Below the pieces are notes generated by a model. The model was not told where the DNA came from. It made no database searches and was given only the letters and a program-made list of their open reading frames with translations. A stretch of 64,000 nucleotides of DNA, from assembly GCA_947453695.1 (NCBI GenBank), contig CANGHW010000009.1, positions 1 through 64,000 on the forward strand. The letters run 5' to 3'. Positions within the stretch are counted from its first letter, which is position 1. Every line of letters starts with the position of its first letter. A program made the translations under genes and the position numbers. Below are positions 8,637-18,335 of the stretch, one piece after another. This DNA comes from Opitutia bacterium (lineage in GTDB: Bacteria; Verrucomicrobiota; Verrucomicrobiia; Opitutales; Opitutaceae).

Positions 8637-9692
8637 CTAAACGGCGGGAGCGTGGCGGCGCGGGCGGAGTTTAGACAACATTTTTGGCAAGACGCCGGCG
8701 GTGAGGGCGAGGAGGAGGAGGGCGCCGGTGAGAAGGCCGGACATCTCCTCAGCGGCGTTCATGCGCATGACGACCGGGAGGCAGGCGAGGCCGTTCTTCA
8801 GGACGGCGATGGCAGCGACACCAAGGAGCGTGCCGTGGACGGAGCCGGTGCCGCCGAATATGCTCGTGCCGCCGAGGACGACGGCGGTGATGGCGAAGAG
8901 TTCGTAGCCGGTGCCGGCGTCGGCCTTGGCTTGGCCGAGGCGGGCGGTGTAGATGATCGCGGCGAGGGCGGCGATGAGACCGGCGAGCACGTAGACGAGG
9001 GCGACGCGGCGCCCGACGGGAAGGCCGGCGTAGCGGGCGCCCTCGGGCGCGAGGCCGATCGCGCGGAAGGAGCGGCCGAATGTGGTGCGGTGCATGAGCA
9101 GCCAGACTGCGGCGGCGACGGCGAAAAAGATCCAGGCCTGCGTCGGCAGGCCGAGCCAGCGCTCCTGGCCGAAGAAAAGGAAGCTCTCGGGGAAATCGGT
9201 GTAGGTGACCGAGCCGCGTGTGATGGCTTCGGCGAGTCCGCGGAAGAGGGAATACGTGCCAAGCGTGACGATCAGTGGCGGCAGGCGGAGCGTCGTGATG
9301 AGGAGGGCGTTGAGCCCGCCGGCGAGCGCGCCGAGCACGAGGGTGAAGGCGATGGCGAGGGGGATCGGGAGACCGGCGTCGTGCCAGAGTTGGCCGAAGA
9401 GAATGGCGCTGAGGCCGAGGAGGGAGCCGACAGAGAGGTCGATGCCGGCGGTGATGATGACAGGCGTGAGTGCGAGGGCGAGGAGGCCGATTTCGCAAGA
9501 GTGGCGGAGAATGTCGAACTGACGGTCCCAAGTGCCGAAGCCGACGACGACCCCGCGGCGATTGGTCGTAGTGCCCGCAAAGTAGAAGAAGAGCCACTCG
9601 GCGAGCAGCACGTAGAGCAGCAGCATCTCGTGGGACAGCAGGCGGGCTTTCCAGGGGCGGGAGTTGCCAGGAGCGGGTGTTACGTGGGACAT
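8637..9692 (-). CDS. ABC importer permease, rhamnose/ribose type (first of two)
   Basis: 351 aa inner-membrane protein with about ten hydrophobic helices. The family sequence VIITAGIDLSVGSLLGL marks the RbsC/LsrC/RhaP group, and the cytoplasmic coupling loop is IGLAPEGARYAGLPVGRR. It has a longer, more polar N-terminus than the second permease. It starts 3 bases after the stop of the preceding permease and is followed 29 bases later by the binding-protein gene, so the four transport genes form one operon. Confidence 0.9.
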   Translation of the reverse strand: MSHVTPAPGNSRPWKARLLSHEMLLLYVLLAEWLFFYFAGTTTNRRGVVVGFGTWDRQFDILRHSCEIGLLALALTPVIITAGIDLSVGSLLGLSAILFGQLWHDAGLPIPLAIAFTLVLGALAGGLNALLITTLRLPPLIVTLGTYSLFRGLAEAITRGSVTYTDFPESFLFFGQERWLGLPTQAWIFFAVAAAVWLLMHRTTFGRSFRAIGLAPEGARYAGLPVGRRVALVYVLAGLIAALAAIIYTARLGQAKADAGTGYELFAITAVVLGGTSIFGGTGSVHGTLLGVAAIAVLKNGLACLPVVMRMNAAEEMSGLLTGALLLLALTAGVLPKMLSKLRPRRHAPAV

Positions 9693-9695
9693 GGC

Positions 9696-10625
9696 TCAGT
9701 TTCCCGCCTTTCGGCTGCGCAGACCGTCGGCGACAACGGCGAGGAGGATGATGGCGCCTTGGATGGCTTTTTCCCAGTAAGCTTCGATGTGAAGATGCGT
9801 GAGCGCGGGCGAGACGCAGGCAAGGAGGAGGAGGCCGGCGAAGGCGCCCCAGAGGTTGCCGCGTCCACCGGAGATCGCGACGCCGCCAACGACGACGGCG
9901 GCGATGACTTTGAGTTCAAGGCCGGCGCCGGAGAGGGGCTGCACTTGGGGGGACTGCACGATGTTCATCATCGCGGCGAGGCCGGTGAGGGCGCCGATGA
10001 AGACGAAGACGAGGAACGTGACGAGTTGCGGGCGGATACCGGCGAGGCGGGAGGCCTCGGCATCGGTGCCGACAGCGTAGACGAAACGACCGGCGGCGAG
10101 GTGACGCATCGCGAGCGCAAGGGCGATGAGCAGCGCGACGGAGAGGGCGACGAGGACGAGTTGGCCGGTGGCTTGGGGGAGACCGAACCACTGGATGGCG
10201 TCGGGCATGTTTACGAATTCGCCCTGCCGCACGAGGTTCAGGCCCTGACGGAGCGTGACCATCGTCGCGAGCGTGACGACGATGGAGGGGAGACGGAGGC
10301 CAGCGACGAGGGCGCCATTGATCGCCCCGAGGAGGGCGCCCATGGTAATAGAGGCAGGGAGCACGAGGGCTAGGGGCCAGCCGCGGGCGGCGAGAAGGCC
10401 GGCGCATACGCTGCAGACAGAGAATTGGGAGCCGACGGAGATATCGATCTGGCGCGAGATGATCACGAGTGCCATGCCGCAGGCGACCACAAGGGTTGGG
10501 GCTTCGCGCGTGACCAGCGAGAGGAGCGGCTGCGGAGAAAAAAAGGCCGGCGCGAAAATCGCGAGGCCGAGCAATAGAGCGGCGAGCGCGCCGACCACGG
10601 AGAGTTCGCGGAAGTAGCGGCTCAT
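9696..10625 (-). CDS. ABC importer permease, rhamnose/ribose type (second of two)
   Basis: 309 aa from ATG 10625. The start overlaps the ATPase stop by 4 nt (ATGA), which indicates translational coupling and rules out the open frame further upstream. It has about ten membrane helices with the family motif ALVIISRQIDISVGSQFSV. The coupling loop is VGTDAEASRLAGIRPQL. It pairs with the other permease to form the transmembrane channel, as in RhaP/RhaQ and LsrC/LsrD systems, which use two different permeases rather than a homodimer. Confidence 0.9.
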   Translation of the reverse strand: MSRYFRELSVVGALAALLLGLAIFAPAFFSPQPLLSLVTREAPTLVVACGMALVIISRQIDISVGSQFSVCSVCAGLLAARGWPLALVLPASITMGALLGAINGALVAGLRLPSIVVTLATMVTLRQGLNLVRQGEFVNMPDAIQWFGLPQATGQLVLVALSVALLIALALAMRHLAAGRFVYAVGTDAEASRLAGIRPQLVTFLVFVFIGALTGLAAMMNIVQSPQVQPLSGAGLELKVIAAVVVGGVAISGGRGNLWGAFAGLLLLACVSPALTHLHIEAYWEKAIQGAIILLAVVADGLRSRKAGN

Positions 10626-12130
10626 GCGGCGCCTTTTTCCGCCTGCCCGAGAGCGGCGGCCATGACGGTGTGGGCGTCGGTGCCAGCGGGGAAAATCGCG
10701 GTTAAGGTGCCGCCGCGCATGACGCCGAGGCGGTCGCTCATGCCGAGGACTTCGGGCAGGTCGCTGGAGATGAGGAGCACGGCGAGGCCGTCTTTGGCGA
10801 GACCGCGGATGATCTTGTGGATCTCGCTCTTGGCGCCGACGTCTACGCCTTGAGTGGGTTCGTCGAGAATGAGGACGCGGGGCTTCGTTGCGAGCCAGCG
10901 GGCGAGGGAAACTTTTTGCTGGTTGCCGCCGGAGAGGCTGCCGCCGGGGGCGTCGGGGCTGGAGCACTTCACGGCGAGGTCGCGGATGTAGTCGAGGGCG
11001 AGAGAGCGTTCGGCGCCGAAGCGGAGCCAGGTCGTCGGGAAGAGGCGGCGATGGATAGCCATCGTCATGTTGTGCGCGATGGGCAGGTCGAGCACGACGC
11101 CGTGTCGGCGACGATCTTCGGGGACATAGGCGATGCCGTGGGCGATGGCATCCTGCGGCGAGCGCAGGGCGACCGGTTGGCCGCGGAGAAGAACCTCGCC
11201 GGTGTCGGCGGGGGTGAGTCCGAAGAGGACGCGGGCGAGTTCGGTGCGGCCGGCGCCGACCAGGCCGGCCAGGCCGAAGATTTCGCCGGCGCGGACTTCG
11301 AGGGAAATGTCGCGCACGCCGGACGAGGCGCAGCCGACGGCGCGGAGCGCGAGGGCGACTTCACCGGGGGCGGACTCGGCCGGAGGGTAGATCTGCGCGA
11401 CCTCGCGGCCGACCATGTAGCGGATGAGCGCGCCCTCGCTCATGTCGGCTACGGGATGCGTGCCGACGCTCTCGCCGTCGCGGAGCACAGTGACGCGATC
11501 GGCGAGGGCAAAAATTTCCTCGAGGCGGTGGGAAATGTAGATGACGCCGACGCCGTTTTTGCGGAGGTCGCGGACGACGGAAAAGAGGAGGTGCTGTTCC
11601 TTCTGGGTGAGCGAGGCAGTAGGCTCGTCCATGATGACGATGCGCGCGCCGGCCCCGAGGGCGCAGGCGATTTCCACGAGCTGCTGCTCCGGCATGGAGA
11701 GCGAGCGGACCTCGGCGTCGGGCGAGATCGTGGCGCCGACGCGGGCGAGGAGTTCGGCGGCGCGGGTGCGACGGGCGGACCAGCGCACGCGGCCGAGAGC
11801 CCCCAGCGACTCAAGGCGGAGCGCAATGTTTTCAGCGACGGTGAGATCGGGGAAGAGCGCGGGCTGTTGGTAAATACACGCAATGCCGAGCGCTTGGGCG
11901 GAGGCGGGCGTGAGCTCGGAGACAGGCTGGCCGGCGACGGTGATTTCGCCAGTGTCGGGCTGGTGGGCACCGGTGATGACTTTGATGAGCGTGCTTTTGC
12001 CTGCGCCATTTTCACCGAGGAGGGCGTGGACCTCGCCGGCGTGGAGTTCAAAGTCGACGCCCCGGAGCGCACGCACACCGGCGAACGATTTCGCGATGCG
12101 GCGGAGTGCGAGGAGCGGGGCGGCGGACAT
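10622..12130 (-). CDS. tandem ATP-binding protein of sugar ABC importer (RhaT/RbsA-like)
   Basis: 502 aa fused double ATPase. In the N-terminal half the Walker A is GENGAGKST (39-47), the signature LSMPEQQ and the Walker B IVIMDEPTAS. In the C-terminal half the Walker A is degenerate (GLVGAGRTE) while the signature LSGGNQQ and Walker B VLILDEPTQGVD are intact. One degenerate site is normal for this family. I use ATG 12130; an upstream in-frame TTG at 12181 would overlap the TPR gene stop by 4 nt and is possible but adds 17 unconserved residues. It powers the two permeases encoded next to it. Confidence 0.93.
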   Translation of the reverse strand: MSAAPLLALRRIAKSFAGVRALRGVDFELHAGEVHALLGENGAGKSTLIKVITGAHQPDTGEITVAGQPVSELTPASAQALGIACIYQQPALFPDLTVAENIALRLESLGALGRVRWSARRTRAAELLARVGATISPDAEVRSLSMPEQQLVEIACALGAGARIVIMDEPTASLTQKEQHLLFSVVRDLRKNGVGVIYISHRLEEIFALADRVTVLRDGESVGTHPVADMSEGALIRYMVGREVAQIYPPAESAPGEVALALRAVGCASSGVRDISLEVRAGEIFGLAGLVGAGRTELARVLFGLTPADTGEVLLRGQPVALRSPQDAIAHGIAYVPEDRRRHGVVLDLPIAHNMTMAIHRRLFPTTWLRFGAERSLALDYIRDLAVKCSSPDAPGGSLSGGNQQKVSLARWLATKPRVLILDEPTQGVDVGAKSEIHKIIRGLAKDGLAVLLISSDLPEVLGMSDRLGVMRGGTLTAIFPAGTDAHTVMAAALGQAEKGAA

Positions 12131-12177
12131 GCGGGCGTGGGGAAAAGGGGCGATGGCGACGGAGGGGTTTCGCGCTG

Positions 12178-12675
12178 TCAAACGGGGGGCTCGGTTGACA
12201 GTCCGTCCGCGGGTGCGTCGCGCAGGGGCGCGAGGTCGGGATCGGTGCCGGCGAGGGCGCGAAACGAGGCGTCGAGCGCAATGGCGCGGTCGACGCGGAG
12301 ACGGGCGTCGTCGAGCCGGCCAAGTTGGCAGGCGTAGCAGCCAAGGTTGAACTGGATGGTGGGTTCGGCGGGGTGTTTCGTTTCGGCGACGAGCAGGACC
12401 TCCTCAGCGGCAGCGAGTGAGTCAGCGCGGCGCGTGGCGTAGGCGAGCGTGATCCACCACGCGGCTTCGTTGGGGGCGCGCCGGGCGAGTTCAGCGGAGG
12501 CGTCGCGGAGGGCGGGCCAGTTTTGGCGCTCTTGGAAAATGGCGACGCGGAGGGCGAGGACGTCGAGCGGATCGACCACCGTGGCGGGAAGGTGGTCCAG
12601 TTCCGCGGCGGCCTCTGCGACCATGCCAAGGCCCAGGTAGCCGCGGGCATGGGAGACGCGCCATTTAGGTTTCAT
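12178..12675 (-). CDS. TPR-like repeat protein
   Basis: 165 aa soluble protein built of antiparallel helix pairs with TPR spacing: LGMVAEAAAELDHLP, DVLALRVAIFQERQNWPAL, NEAAWWITLAYATRRADSL and PTIQFNLGCYACQLGRLDDAR. There is no signal peptide. The last helix pair carries the classic TPR residues (NLG...A..A...G). Such proteins scaffold other proteins; no partner is evident. It stops 47 bases before the ATPase start in the same direction and may share its transcript. Confidence 0.8.
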   Translation of the reverse strand: MKPKWRVSHARGYLGLGMVAEAAAELDHLPATVVDPLDVLALRVAIFQERQNWPALRDASAELARRAPNEAAWWITLAYATRRADSLAAAEEVLLVAETKHPAEPTIQFNLGCYACQLGRLDDARLRVDRAIALDASFRALAGTDPDLAPLRDAPADGLSTEPPV

Positions 12676-12734
12676 CGCGTGGGGAGTGAAACCGGCCCCA
12701 GCTTTGTGGTCAACGGGCGCGTGGCGAACTGTGA

Positions 12735-13400
12735 TCAGGCCGGTGGCGGACTGCCGTAGTGGGCGCGGTGGGCGGCGTAGGCGGCGGTGTCGGCGAGCAT
12801 GGCTTCTATCGTGGCGACCAGAGGCTCGAGGCGGACGAGACCCGAGAAGACGGCCTTGTCGCCGATGGCGTCGGTGAGGACGAACGCGGGGCGCTGGGAG
12901 ATCTGGTGCGCGAAGAACTCGGCGGTGCTGGAGTCAACGCGGGCGCGGACAGAAGCCGACTCGGCGGCGGCGCGAAGTTTCTTAGCGGGGAGTTTCTTGC
13001 CGCCGGCTTGAGCGGCGACGGCTACGGCAGTGGCGAGATCGCCGATTTTTTGGCCTTCGCGGACGCCGGCGTGCGCGAGAGCGAGACGGATTTTGTCGCC
13101 ATTGAAGCCGAAATCGCGGGCGGCCTCGGCCACGAGGTTGGGGGCTTCGTAGTGGCCGGCGCGTTCGGCTTCGAACCAGCCGGAGTTGAGCTTGAACGGC
13201 GAACGCATGACGGTGCCGCCGCTGCGCTGGTAGAACCAATCGCATTGGGCGCGGGAGGCGGGAAAGTCGGACGGGTTCATGAGTGCGATGCGCCATTCGA
13301 ACTCGGCGCGACCGGCATAGCGGGATTTCAGTTCGGCCCACGTGGGCTCGGCCCACGTGCACCAGGACGAGATAACTTCAAGATAGTAGGTGATTTTCAT
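12735..13400 (-). CDS. DsbA/FrnE-family thioredoxin-fold protein with one active-site Cys
   Basis: 221 aa. The N-terminal strand and active-site turn read YLEVISSWCTWAEPTW; a helical insertion follows, and the C-terminal half returns to the fold with FAHQISQRPAFVLTDAIGDKAVFSGL. In FrnE/2-hydroxychromene-2-carboxylate isomerase relatives this turn is CPWC or SPYC. Here it is CTWA, so only Cys14 remains and the resolving cysteine is Ala17. A dithiol oxidoreductase reaction is therefore unlikely; a monothiol or glutathione-dependent isomerase role is more plausible. No signal peptide is seen. It is separated by 59 bases from the TPR gene downstream. Confidence 0.82.
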   Translation of the reverse strand: MKITYYLEVISSWCTWAEPTWAELKSRYAGRAEFEWRIALMNPSDFPASRAQCDWFYQRSGGTVMRSPFKLNSGWFEAERAGHYEAPNLVAEAARDFGFNGDKIRLALAHAGVREGQKIGDLATAVAVAAQAGGKKLPAKKLRAAAESASVRARVDSSTAEFFAHQISQRPAFVLTDAIGDKAVFSGLVRLEPLVATIEAMLADTAAYAAHRAHYGSPPPA

Positions 13401-13576
13401 GCGGGAAGAGGGGAGGGCTGGGAGCCGAGAGCGTCAACGGATGAGGTGGTGCGGGGGAGCACAGTGATCAGGTGAAATCGACTGGGAGTGGAGTCGGAAG
13501 ATTTTCAGGCGGGACGCTTGCGGCGGAGCGAGTCGGGAGGTAACTCCTCGGTTCATCCCCGTTTTCGTTTTCCCCC

Positions 13577-16500
13577 ATGCGCCTAATTGCTTCTTTCGTC
13601 GTGCTGACTGTGGTCTCGCGTTTCGCTGTCGCGGCTGCCGGGGCGACGGAGGTTAACTACAGTCGCGACATCAAACCGATCCTGTCAGAACACTGTTTCT
13701 CGTGCCATGGTTTCGACGAGAAGGCACGCAAGGGAAAGCTGCGTCTCGACGTCGCGGAGTCGGCTTATGCGGTGCGCAATGGCCTCACGCGCATCAAGCC
13801 TGGTGATCTCGCAAACAGCGAAGTGTGGTTGCGGATTACGACCACGGAGAAAGAGGAAATGATGCCGCCGCCGAAGGACCACGCACCACTGACCGCCGGG
13901 CAGAAGGAGAAAATCAAGGCGTGGATCGAGGCCGGCGCGAAATACTCGGAGCATTGGTCGTTTGTGGCACCGAAGAAAATACCGCTGCCGGTGGCTGCGA
14001 CGAGTGGAGGTGTGGTAAGTCCAATCGACGCCTGGGTGCGGGAGCAGTTGGCCAAGGAGGGATTGCACCCCGCAGCCGAGGCCGACCGCCGCACACTGAT
14101 CCGGCGGTTGGCGCTGGACCTAACCGGGCTACCGCCGTCCGCAACCGAGGCCGAGGCTTTTGCGGCGGACCGCGACCCGATGGCCTACGAAAAACTCGTG
14201 ACGCGGTTGCTCGCGAGCCCGCATTTCGGCGAACGAATGGCGCTCGATTGGCTCGATGCGGCGCGCTACGCGGACACAAACGGATTCTCCATCGACGGAG
14301 GCCGCCACATGTGGCTCTGGCGAGATTGGGTGATTCAGGCGTTCAATGACAACAAACCCTACGACCGTTTTCTCGTGGAGCAGCTGGCGGGAGATCTGCT
14401 GCCGAACCGCACGGATGCGGATCTCATCGCCTCAGGCTTTCAGCGCAACAACATGGTGACTCACGAAGGCGGCACGATCCCCGAGGAGAATCTCACCAAC
14501 TACAATGCCGACCGGGTAAAGACCATGGGTGAGGCGGTGCTGGGGCTCACACTCGGTTGCGCGCAGTGCCACGATCACAAATTCGACCCGATAACTCAGC
14601 GGGACTACTTTCGGACCTTCGCTTTCTTCAATACGCTCGGCGACAAAGGGCTCGACGGCAACGCGGGGGTGAATCCTGGACCAAGCGTGCGCGCTCGGAC
14701 TGTGCTAAAGACAGGTGAGGAGGCGGCATTACAGAGGGAAATTGCCGGGCTGGAGGCCAAACTGGCCGGGCGTGATGACGCGGTGCTAGCGGCGTGGGAG
14801 GCACGGGAACAGGTCCGCCTGGGCGGCCGCGGGCGCGGCCTCGAGGTGCATCCCGTGAAGGTGATGAAAATATCGACACCCAACCGCGGGGCGGGCTTCG
14901 AAGTGGAGGGCGAACATCGCGTGCGTATTCGCAAGGCAGGTGATCTTGCGGCGTTCGATATTTTGGCGGAATTGCCCAAGACAGGCGCGCCCATCACCGG
15001 GTTGAGATTTACGATGTTCCCGGTGGAAGAAGCGGCGTTGGGCGGTTGGGGTAGTGGACCAACCAAACCTGCCGCACCTCGAGCTGCGAAGAAGAAATCG
15101 GCTACTCCTGCCGCGCCCGAGGAACCGGAGCAGAAGGGGACGTTCAAGCTCACGGCCTTGGCGGCATCAGTGGATGCCGTTCCAGGCGATCAGGTTAATC
15201 TACATAAGCTCGAGGCATTTTCCCGTGTGACCGCCAGCTCGTGGGAATCGCAGAATCCGCCGGCAGGAGTGCTCGATCCGCGCAATGACTCCGGTTGGTC
15301 GCCCGACCTGCAGACCGAAGGCCCCGTGCACCTTACGGCGACTTTGGTTCGGCCCATCGACGGAAGGGCGACGCCGTTTCTGACGGCTCAACTCAACTTC
15401 GGTGCGGGCAAGGCCATGATCGCGGGATTGATTGAGGTAGCGGTAGTCACCGGCACCGATGACGGCACTGATTTGCCTGCCGAGGTGGTGGCGGTGCTAG
15501 GCAAGCCGGTGGCGCAGCGCACGCCCGTGGAAGTGGCCCGGCTGTGGACGCACTGTGCGGCTCACGCCAGTGAACTTCACTGTGACCGCGTAGCCCTCGA
15601 AAATCTCCGCGAACGCCTCGCGACGCTGACCGAGCCGTTTACGACCATGGTGATGGAGATTGCGGACAAGCCGCGGGACACGTTCATCCTCAACCGCGGT
15701 GACTATGCGCAGCCTGGGGAGAAGGTTACGGCGGGCACTCCCGCAGTGCTTCCTCCGATGCCTGCGGGCGCGCCGGCCAATCGGCTGGGCTTGGCCCAAT
15801 GGATCGTGATGAAAGAGAATCCGCTCACCGCGCGCGTGGCGGTGAACCGGATTTGGAAGTTACTATTCGGCACGGGATTGGTCGCGACGCCGGCCGATTT
15901 TGGTGCGCAGGGCGAGTGGCCGAGCCACCCTGAGTTGCTCGACTGGCTGGCGGTGGATTTCGTTGAACACGGCTGGAATGTGAAACGTCTCGTGGCGCAG
16001 ATCGTGATTAGCGCGACCTATCGACAGACGTCAGCGGCCACACCTGCGCTCTTGGAACGTGATCCGCAGAACCGCCTGCTCGCGCGCGGTCCGCGCTTTC
16101 GGCTACCGGCTGAAATGGTGCGCGACCAAGCGCTCGCGGTGAGCGGTCTCCTCGTGCCGCGCCTCGGCGGTCCGAGCGTAAATCCCTACACGCCGGGCGA
16201 TTTGTGGCGAGAGGTCAGCCACTACGGCAGCTCACCCGCAACGGCTCAGACCTTTGTGCAGGACCACGGCGAAAAACTCTACCGCCGCTCGCTCTATACC
16301 TATTGGAAACGCACGGCGCCGCCGCCCAGCATGATGGCTTTTGATGCGCCGAATCGCGAGGTCTGCACGGTCGCGCGTGGCAATACCACAACGCCGCTGC
16401 AGGCGCTCGTGACGCTGAATGATCCGCAGTTTGTCGAGGCGGCGCGGGTATTTGCCGAGCGGATCATTGCACAGCGCGGAAGCGATGCGTCGCGCCTGCG

Positions 16501-16735
16501 GTGGGCGTTTGCCGAGTGCCTCGCCCGACCGCCGCAGAATCGGGAACTAGCGGTGATCTCGGCTGCGCTGCAGCGCGAGCGTTCCCGCTATGCGAAGGAT
16601 GAGCGGTCGGCCAAAGCACTCGTCGAAGTGGGTGAGGCTCCACGCAACGAAAACCTGCCGGTTGTCGAACATGCAGCGTGGGCGCAGATCGCGGCCACGT
16701 TGCTCAATCTCAGTGAAACCATCACGCGCAACTGA
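13577..16735 (+). CDS. PSD1 protein: planctomycete-type cytochrome c + DUF1549 + DUF1553
   Basis: 1052 aa exported protein. After a short signal peptide comes the planctomycete cytochrome C domain (PSCyt1) with VNYSRDIKPILSEH followed by the haem site CFSCH at 40-44. DUF1549 follows (LIRRLALDLTGLPPS, ERMALDWLDAARYADTNGFSIDGG, CAQCHDHKFDPI), which has a second CxxCH. A middle region contains an Ala/Lys/Pro linker. DUF1553 closes the protein (NPLTARVAVNRIWKLLFGTGLV, LYRRSLYTYWKR). These proteins are characteristic of the PVC group and are usually paired with DUF1501, as here (2 bases apart). A role in polysaccharide or sulfated-sugar metabolism has been proposed, but the reaction is unknown. 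Confidence 0.95.
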   Translation: MRLIASFVVLTVVSRFAVAAAGATEVNYSRDIKPILSEHCFSCHGFDEKARKGKLRLDVAESAYAVRNGLTRIKPGDLANSEVWLRITTTEKEEMMPPPKDHAPLTAGQKEKIKAWIEAGAKYSEHWSFVAPKKIPLPVAATSGGVVSPIDAWVREQLAKEGLHPAAEADRRTLIRRLALDLTGLPPSATEAEAFAADRDPMAYEKLVTRLLASPHFGERMALDWLDAARYADTNGFSIDGGRHMWLWRDWVIQAFNDNKPYDRFLVEQLAGDLLPNRTDADLIASGFQRNNMVTHEGGTIPEENLTNYNADRVKTMGEAVLGLTLGCAQCHDHKFDPITQRDYFRTFAFFNTLGDKGLDGNAGVNPGPSVRARTVLKTGEEAALQREIAGLEAKLAGRDDAVLAAWEAREQVRLGGRGRGLEVHPVKVMKISTPNRGAGFEVEGEHRVRIRKAGDLAAFDILAELPKTGAPITGLRFTMFPVEEAALGGWGSGPTKPAAPRAAKKKSATPAAPEEPEQKGTFKLTALAASVDAVPGDQVNLHKLEAFSRVTASSWESQNPPAGVLDPRNDSGWSPDLQTEGPVHLTATLVRPIDGRATPFLTAQLNFGAGKAMIAGLIEVAVVTGTDDGTDLPAEVVAVLGKPVAQRTPVEVARLWTHCAAHASELHCDRVALENLRERLATLTEPFTTMVMEIADKPRDTFILNRGDYAQPGEKVTAGTPAVLPPMPAGAPANRLGLAQWIVMKENPLTARVAVNRIWKLLFGTGLVATPADFGAQGEWPSHPELLDWLAVDFVEHGWNVKRLVAQIVISATYRQTSAATPALLERDPQNRLLARGPRFRLPAEMVRDQALAVSGLLVPRLGGPSVNPYTPGDLWREVSHYGSSPATAQTFVQDHGEKLYRRSLYTYWKRTAPPPSMMAFDAPNREVCTVARGNTTTPLQALVTLNDPQFVEAARVFAERIIAQRGSDASRLRWAFAECLARPPQNRELAVISAALQRERSRYAKDERSAKALVEVGEAPRNENLPVVEHAAWAQIAATLLNLSETITRN

Positions 16736-16737
16736 CC

Positions 16738-18201
16738 ATGCAACCTGCCCACGATTATCTCCGGCATCTCACCCGACGCACTTTTATTGGCCAAGCGGCG
16801 CGCGGCATCGGCGGCGTCGCGCTGGGATCGTTGTTATCCTCAAGCATAGCGCAGGCAGTCGAGGTGAACGGAAAAGGCAAGGGCCTCGCCGGTCTGCCGC
16901 ATTTTGCTCCGAAGGCGAAGCGGGTGCTTTGCCTCTTCCAGAGCGGAGGGCTCTCCCATGTCGATCTATTCGACAATAAGGCGATGTTACAAAAATACGC
17001 GGGCCAGGAAATCCCTGCCTCGGTGAAAGGCACGCAGCGCCTCACGGGCATGACGAGTGGCCAGAGCGCCTATCCGGTCGTGCCGCCGCTGAAGCCCGGC
17101 AAGCTTTGTGGCAAACACGGCACTTGGATCAGTGATTTGCTGCCTCACATTCAGACGATCGCGGACGACATTTGCATCATCAAGAGTCTGCACACGGAGG
17201 CGATCAACCATGACCCGGCGATCACCTACATGAACACGGGCAACCAGCTACCGGGCTATGCGAGCATGGGAGCCTGGGCGAGCTACGGCCTCGGCACGGA
17301 GAACGCGAATCTGCCGGCCTTTATCGCGATGGTTTCCCAGGGCACGGGGAAGAATCCGGGACAGCCGGTGTTTTCGCGCCTTTGGGGTAGCGGTTTCCTG
17401 CCGGCATCGCACCAAGGTGTGGGTCTGCGCCCGGGAGCAAACCCGGTGCTGTATTTGAACAATCCGCCCGGGGTTGACCGCGACCAGCGGCGTGCTCAGC
17501 TCGACGATCTGGCCAAGTTGAATCACTTCCGCGCAGCTGAGCTCGGTGACCCCGAGACGATTGCCCGCATTGACGCCTACGAGATGGCATTTCGGATGCA
17601 GACTTCTGTTCCGGAGCTGACCGATATCAGTAAGGAGTCGGCGGAAACGTTGGCGGCTTACGGCCCGGAGGTGCGCAAGCCCGGTAGCTATGCGGCGAAC
17701 TGCCTGCTCGCGCGTCGACTGCTGGAGCGTGACGTGCGGTTTGTGCAACTCTTCCACCGCGGATGGGATCAGCATATCGCGATCGCTCGTCAGCTCCCGA
17801 ACCAGTGCGGCGACATTGACCAACCGACGGCGGCGTTGGTGAAAGATTTGAAGCAACGAGGCCTGCTAGAGGACACGCTGGTGGTGTTCGCGACAGAGTT
17901 CGGCCGCACGGTATTCAGTCAGGGCAAGCTAGGTGATCCGGGGATGGGGCGCGATCATCACGGGCGGGCGTTTACGGTTTGGCTCGCAGGTGGTGGCATC
18001 AAGGGCGGCATCGAATACGGCGCCACTGACGACTTCTGCTACAACATTACCGAAAACCCGGTGCACTTGCGCGACCTGCATGCGACGATCTTGCACTGCC
18101 TTGGGATCGACCATGCGCGGTTCACGCACAAATTTCGCGGTCTCAACGTGCGCCTCACGGGCGTCGAAGAGGCGCACGTGGTGAAGGCGATTTTGGCTTA
18201 G
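16738..18201 (+). CDS. DUF1501 Tat-exported protein (sulfatase-like fold)
   Basis: 487 aa. The N-terminus LTRRTFIGQAARGIGG is a twin-arginine signal. The body follows DUF1501: AKRVLCLFQSGGLSHVDLFDNK, SYAANCLLARRLLERDVRFVQLFHRGWDQH and VVFATEFGRTVFSQGKLGDPGMGRDHH. The last stretch carries the His/Asp cluster that resembles alkaline-phosphatase/sulfatase metal sites. It starts 2 bases after the PSD1 stop, so the pair is translated together and probably works together in the periplasm. The activity is unproven. Confidence 0.94.
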   Translation: MQPAHDYLRHLTRRTFIGQAARGIGGVALGSLLSSSIAQAVEVNGKGKGLAGLPHFAPKAKRVLCLFQSGGLSHVDLFDNKAMLQKYAGQEIPASVKGTQRLTGMTSGQSAYPVVPPLKPGKLCGKHGTWISDLLPHIQTIADDICIIKSLHTEAINHDPAITYMNTGNQLPGYASMGAWASYGLGTENANLPAFIAMVSQGTGKNPGQPVFSRLWGSGFLPASHQGVGLRPGANPVLYLNNPPGVDRDQRRAQLDDLAKLNHFRAAELGDPETIARIDAYEMAFRMQTSVPELTDISKESAETLAAYGPEVRKPGSYAANCLLARRLLERDVRFVQLFHRGWDQHIAIARQLPNQCGDIDQPTAALVKDLKQRGLLEDTLVVFATEFGRTVFSQGKLGDPGMGRDHHGRAFTVWLAGGGIKGGIEYGATDDFCYNITENPVHLRDLHATILHCLGIDHARFTHKFRGLNVRLTGVEEAHVVKAILA

Positions 18202-18293
18202 GGGCGAGAAGCCGTGATGCGGGGTGGGGTAGCGATCAAACGCGCCGTAATCGTCGCGCCTACGCCCATTTTCACGCGGGCACTGGCAGGGTA

Positions 18294-18315
18294 GCCGCAC
18301 CGGTTACGGTGCGGC
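18294..18315. terminator. hairpin between convergent genes, possible bidirectional terminator
   Basis: GCCGCACCG and CGGTGCGGC form a perfect 9-bp stem with a 4-nt loop. It lies between two converging genes but has no T-run on either side, so termination is only suggested by position. Confidence 0.45.
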
Positions 18316-18335
18316 AGGGATATACGCTCGCCCGC

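Noticed and set aside
8652-12337. Very long open frames on the + strand across the importer genes
   Set aside because: They mirror GC-rich codons of recognised minus-strand genes, have Glu/Asp/Gly-biased composition and match no family.
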